This document shows positions 61,363 through 62,846 of a stretch of 62,846 nt of DNA, one piece after another. Source of the DNA: Acidobacteriota bacterium (GTDB taxonomy: Bacteria; Acidobacteriota; Terriglobia; Bryobacterales; Bryobacteraceae); the NCBI GenBank assembly GCA_023436715.1, contig JAEZIJ010000147.1, positions 1 to 62,846 on the forward strand. Direction: 5' to 3'. The position numbers and the translations under genes are program-made. The notes beneath the pieces were generated by a model, which saw only the letters and a list, made by a program, of their open reading frames with translations, was not told the DNA's origin and searched no databases. How positions within the stretch are numbered: position 1 is the stretch's first letter; the number at the start of each line of letters is the position of its first letter.

Positions 61363-62709
61363 ATGGAGCGAAGAACCTTCCTGCAGGTGAGCGCCGCGAT
61401 CGCGACCTCGCGGCTGCCGATCCTCGGCGCGAATGACCGCGTCAATCTCGGCATCGCCGGACTCGGCGGCCGGGGCACGGACCATATTCAGAACTACGGC
61501 GCGCTCAGCACCGATTGCCGCATCGTCGCTGTGTGCGATGTGAACCAGGCCGCCCGTGAGCGGGCTGTCGCGCTGGTGAAGAAGACAAGCGGCGACGAGC
61601 CGAAGGACTTCGCGGACATGCGCGCGATGTTCGGTTCCAAGGACGTCGATGCGGTGTCGGTTGCCACCCCGAACCACTGGCACGCGCTGGCGACGATCTG
61701 GGCCTGCCAGGCAGGCAAGGACGTGTACGTGGAGAAGCCCGCCAGCCACAACGTTTTCGAAGCCGGGCAGATGGTGAAAGCAGCGCGCAAGTACAAGCGG
61801 ATGGTTCAGGTGGGTTCCCAGAGCCGCTCCACGCCGCACAAGATCCGCGCCATCGAGTTGCTGAGGCAGGGCGCCATCGGCACGGTCTACCACTCTCGCG
61901 GCATCTGCTTCCGCCGCCGGTTCTCTATCGGGCACGCGCCGGAAGAGCCTGTGCCGGCCGGGGTCGATTGGGACATGTTCCTCGGCCCGGCGCAGTTTGT
62001 TCCGTATACGAAGAACAGGTACGCGTACAATTGGCACTGGTTCTGGGCCACCGGTAATGGCGATATCGGCAACCAGGGTGTACACGAGATGGACATTTGC
62101 CTGTGGGGCCTGACGCAGGCAGGCTGGCCGGAATCGGTATCTTCGATCGGCGGCAAGTACGTTTGGAAGGATGACCAGGAAACGCCGAACACACTCGCCA
62201 CGACGTTCTCGTTCGGCGACGCGCAGTTGTCATTCGATACCCGCAACTTGCCGACGCCGACCGAAGCGCTCGCGCCCTTGCGCCCCAACTGGGTAGGCAA
62301 CATTTTTATGGGCGACAAGGGTTTCATGGTCGTCGACCAGGCAGGATTCCAGATCTACGCAAGCGCGGCCGCGAACGTTCAGGGCGAAGCGGCGAGAGGC
62401 GCCGGCGCGGGCGGCCAGGAGAAGTACGAGAAAACGGCCGAAGAGAAAGCGCAACGCGGCTCGGATGCGACGGTGGCCCACATGAAGAACTTCCTCGACG
62501 CTGTGCGCTCGCGCGATCACAAGGCGCTGACGGCAGAAATCGAGATCGGCGCGCGCGCCGCCGCGTTCTGCCATCTCGGGAATATCAGCTACCAGGTGGG
62601 CAGCGGCCTCCGCATGGACAAGGCGGGCCGCTTCATCGGAAACGAGAAAGCGAACGCACTGCTTACGCGCGAATACCGGCCGAAATACGTGGTGCCCAAC
62701 AACGTCTGA
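61363..62709 (+). CDS. Exported Gfo/Idh/MocA family oxidoreductase
   Basis: A protein of 448 residues. MERRTFLQVSAAIATSRLPILGA is a twin-arginine leader. The Rossmann part has VNLGIAGLGGRG, VAVCDVN, VSVATPNHWHALATIWACQAGKDVYVEKPASHN (containing the EKP catalytic lysine) and VQVGSQSRS. A C-terminal Gfo-type sheet domain with GNQGVHEMDICLWGL follows. It is probably an NAD(P)-dependent sugar or inositol dehydrogenase working in the periplasm, as in many Planctomycetes and Acidobacteria. TACAAT (61349-61354) lies eight bases before the ATG, another putative leaderless start. Confidence 0.92.
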   Translation: MERRTFLQVSAAIATSRLPILGANDRVNLGIAGLGGRGTDHIQNYGALSTDCRIVAVCDVNQAARERAVALVKKTSGDEPKDFADMRAMFGSKDVDAVSVATPNHWHALATIWACQAGKDVYVEKPASHNVFEAGQMVKAARKYKRMVQVGSQSRSTPHKIRAIELLRQGAIGTVYHSRGICFRRRFSIGHAPEEPVPAGVDWDMFLGPAQFVPYTKNRYAYNWHWFWATGNGDIGNQGVHEMDICLWGLTQAGWPESVSSIGGKYVWKDDQETPNTLATTFSFGDAQLSFDTRNLPTPTEALAPLRPNWVGNIFMGDKGFMVVDQAGFQIYASAAANVQGEAARGAGAGGQEKYEKTAEEKAQRGSDATVAHMKNFLDAVRSRDHKALTAEIEIGARAAAFCHLGNISYQVGSGLRMDKAGRFIGNEKANALLTREYRPKYVVPNNV

Positions 62710-62770
62710 GAAGCGCGCCCCCGCGAATCCACGAAACCGCTGCCCTGAAAAATCGAGCGATTGCGAGTGG

Positions 62771-62846
62771 GGCAGCCCCTCGGGCTGCGCCGGCCTCTCA
62801 GGCCGGCCAAGCTGGGCGGGCTGGGAGCCCGCCGCAGGGCACGGCC
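62771..62846. repeat. Triple-hairpin cassette at the window end
   Basis: Three adjacent hairpins (GGCAGCCC/GGGCTGC with CTC-type loop, CCGGCCT/AGGCCGG, and GGGCGGGC/GCCCGCC) follow each other with few spacer bases. It resembles the cassette at 25915-25998. The element may continue past the window. Confidence 0.65.

Overview
The window is GC-rich bacterial chromosome. It most likely comes from an acidobacterium of the Bryobacter/Solibacter type. The evidence is one protein ending in the Solibacter-type TIGR03437 domain, an orphan duplicated ABC permease (ADOP, an acidobacterial family), a squalene-hopene cyclase, many exported 'cytoplasmic-type' enzymes with Tat-like leaders, and several families of short intergenic palindromes. 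No rRNA, tRNA, CRISPR array, phage or intact insertion sequence was found. Most of the window looks like stable core chromosome with accessory patches.

Layout. 1-1.6 kb: two Tad-pilus-type genes (minus strand). 1.7-5.9 kb: a DUF1015 protein and a large hybrid histidine kinase. 5.9-10.1 kb: translation cluster rplM-rpsI, rpsB-tsf-pyrH-frr, with a strong promoter before rplM and a long structured leader before rpsB. 10.2-16.4 kb: Tat-exported HisC-like aminotransferase, RRM protein, nfo-leuS, aldo/keto reductase. 16.6-21.4 kb: the classical rpmH-rnpA-yidD-yidC-jag-mnmE block with a good sigma70 promoter. 21.5-29.3 kb: cstA-ybdD pyruvate uptake pair, prolyl oligopeptidase, creatininase-like and ThuA-like exported proteins, and an AraC/GyrI pair. 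29.3-29.5 kb: a candidate unannotated small RNA on the minus strand. 29.5-37.5 kb: glmS, yjbQ, exported aldo/keto reductase, hopene cyclase, and an ATP-dependent DNA ligase with its MBL-fold exonuclease. 37.5-49.2 kb: exported or membrane proteins (DUF4097-type, ADOP permease, DUF1080, nucleoside hydrolase, GH3 glycosidase, cytochrome c), an amine oxidase, an EamA transporter and a receiver protein. 49.2-60 kb: a copper-handling module consisting of a divergent membrane-anchored regulator, a 1517-residue multicopper oxidase interrupted by ten glycine-rich repeats, an RND adaptor carrying HMBD and YHS metal-binding domains, and a CusA-type pump. The window ends with a TIGR03437 protein and an exported Gfo/Idh oxidoreductase.

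Three observations stand out. First, at least nine genes have a TAnnnT hexamer followed by a 6-8 base gap (4 in a further one) and then the start codon. This points to leaderless transcripts, and it predicts two unusual start codons (CTG for nfo, ATA for the creatininase-like gene). Second, the multicopper oxidase carries two repeat blocks inserted within its cupredoxin fold. Third, a promoter, two-hairpin and terminator arrangement at 29.3-29.4 kb looks like a small RNA gene. All functional statements come from reading sequence motifs; no database search was run.
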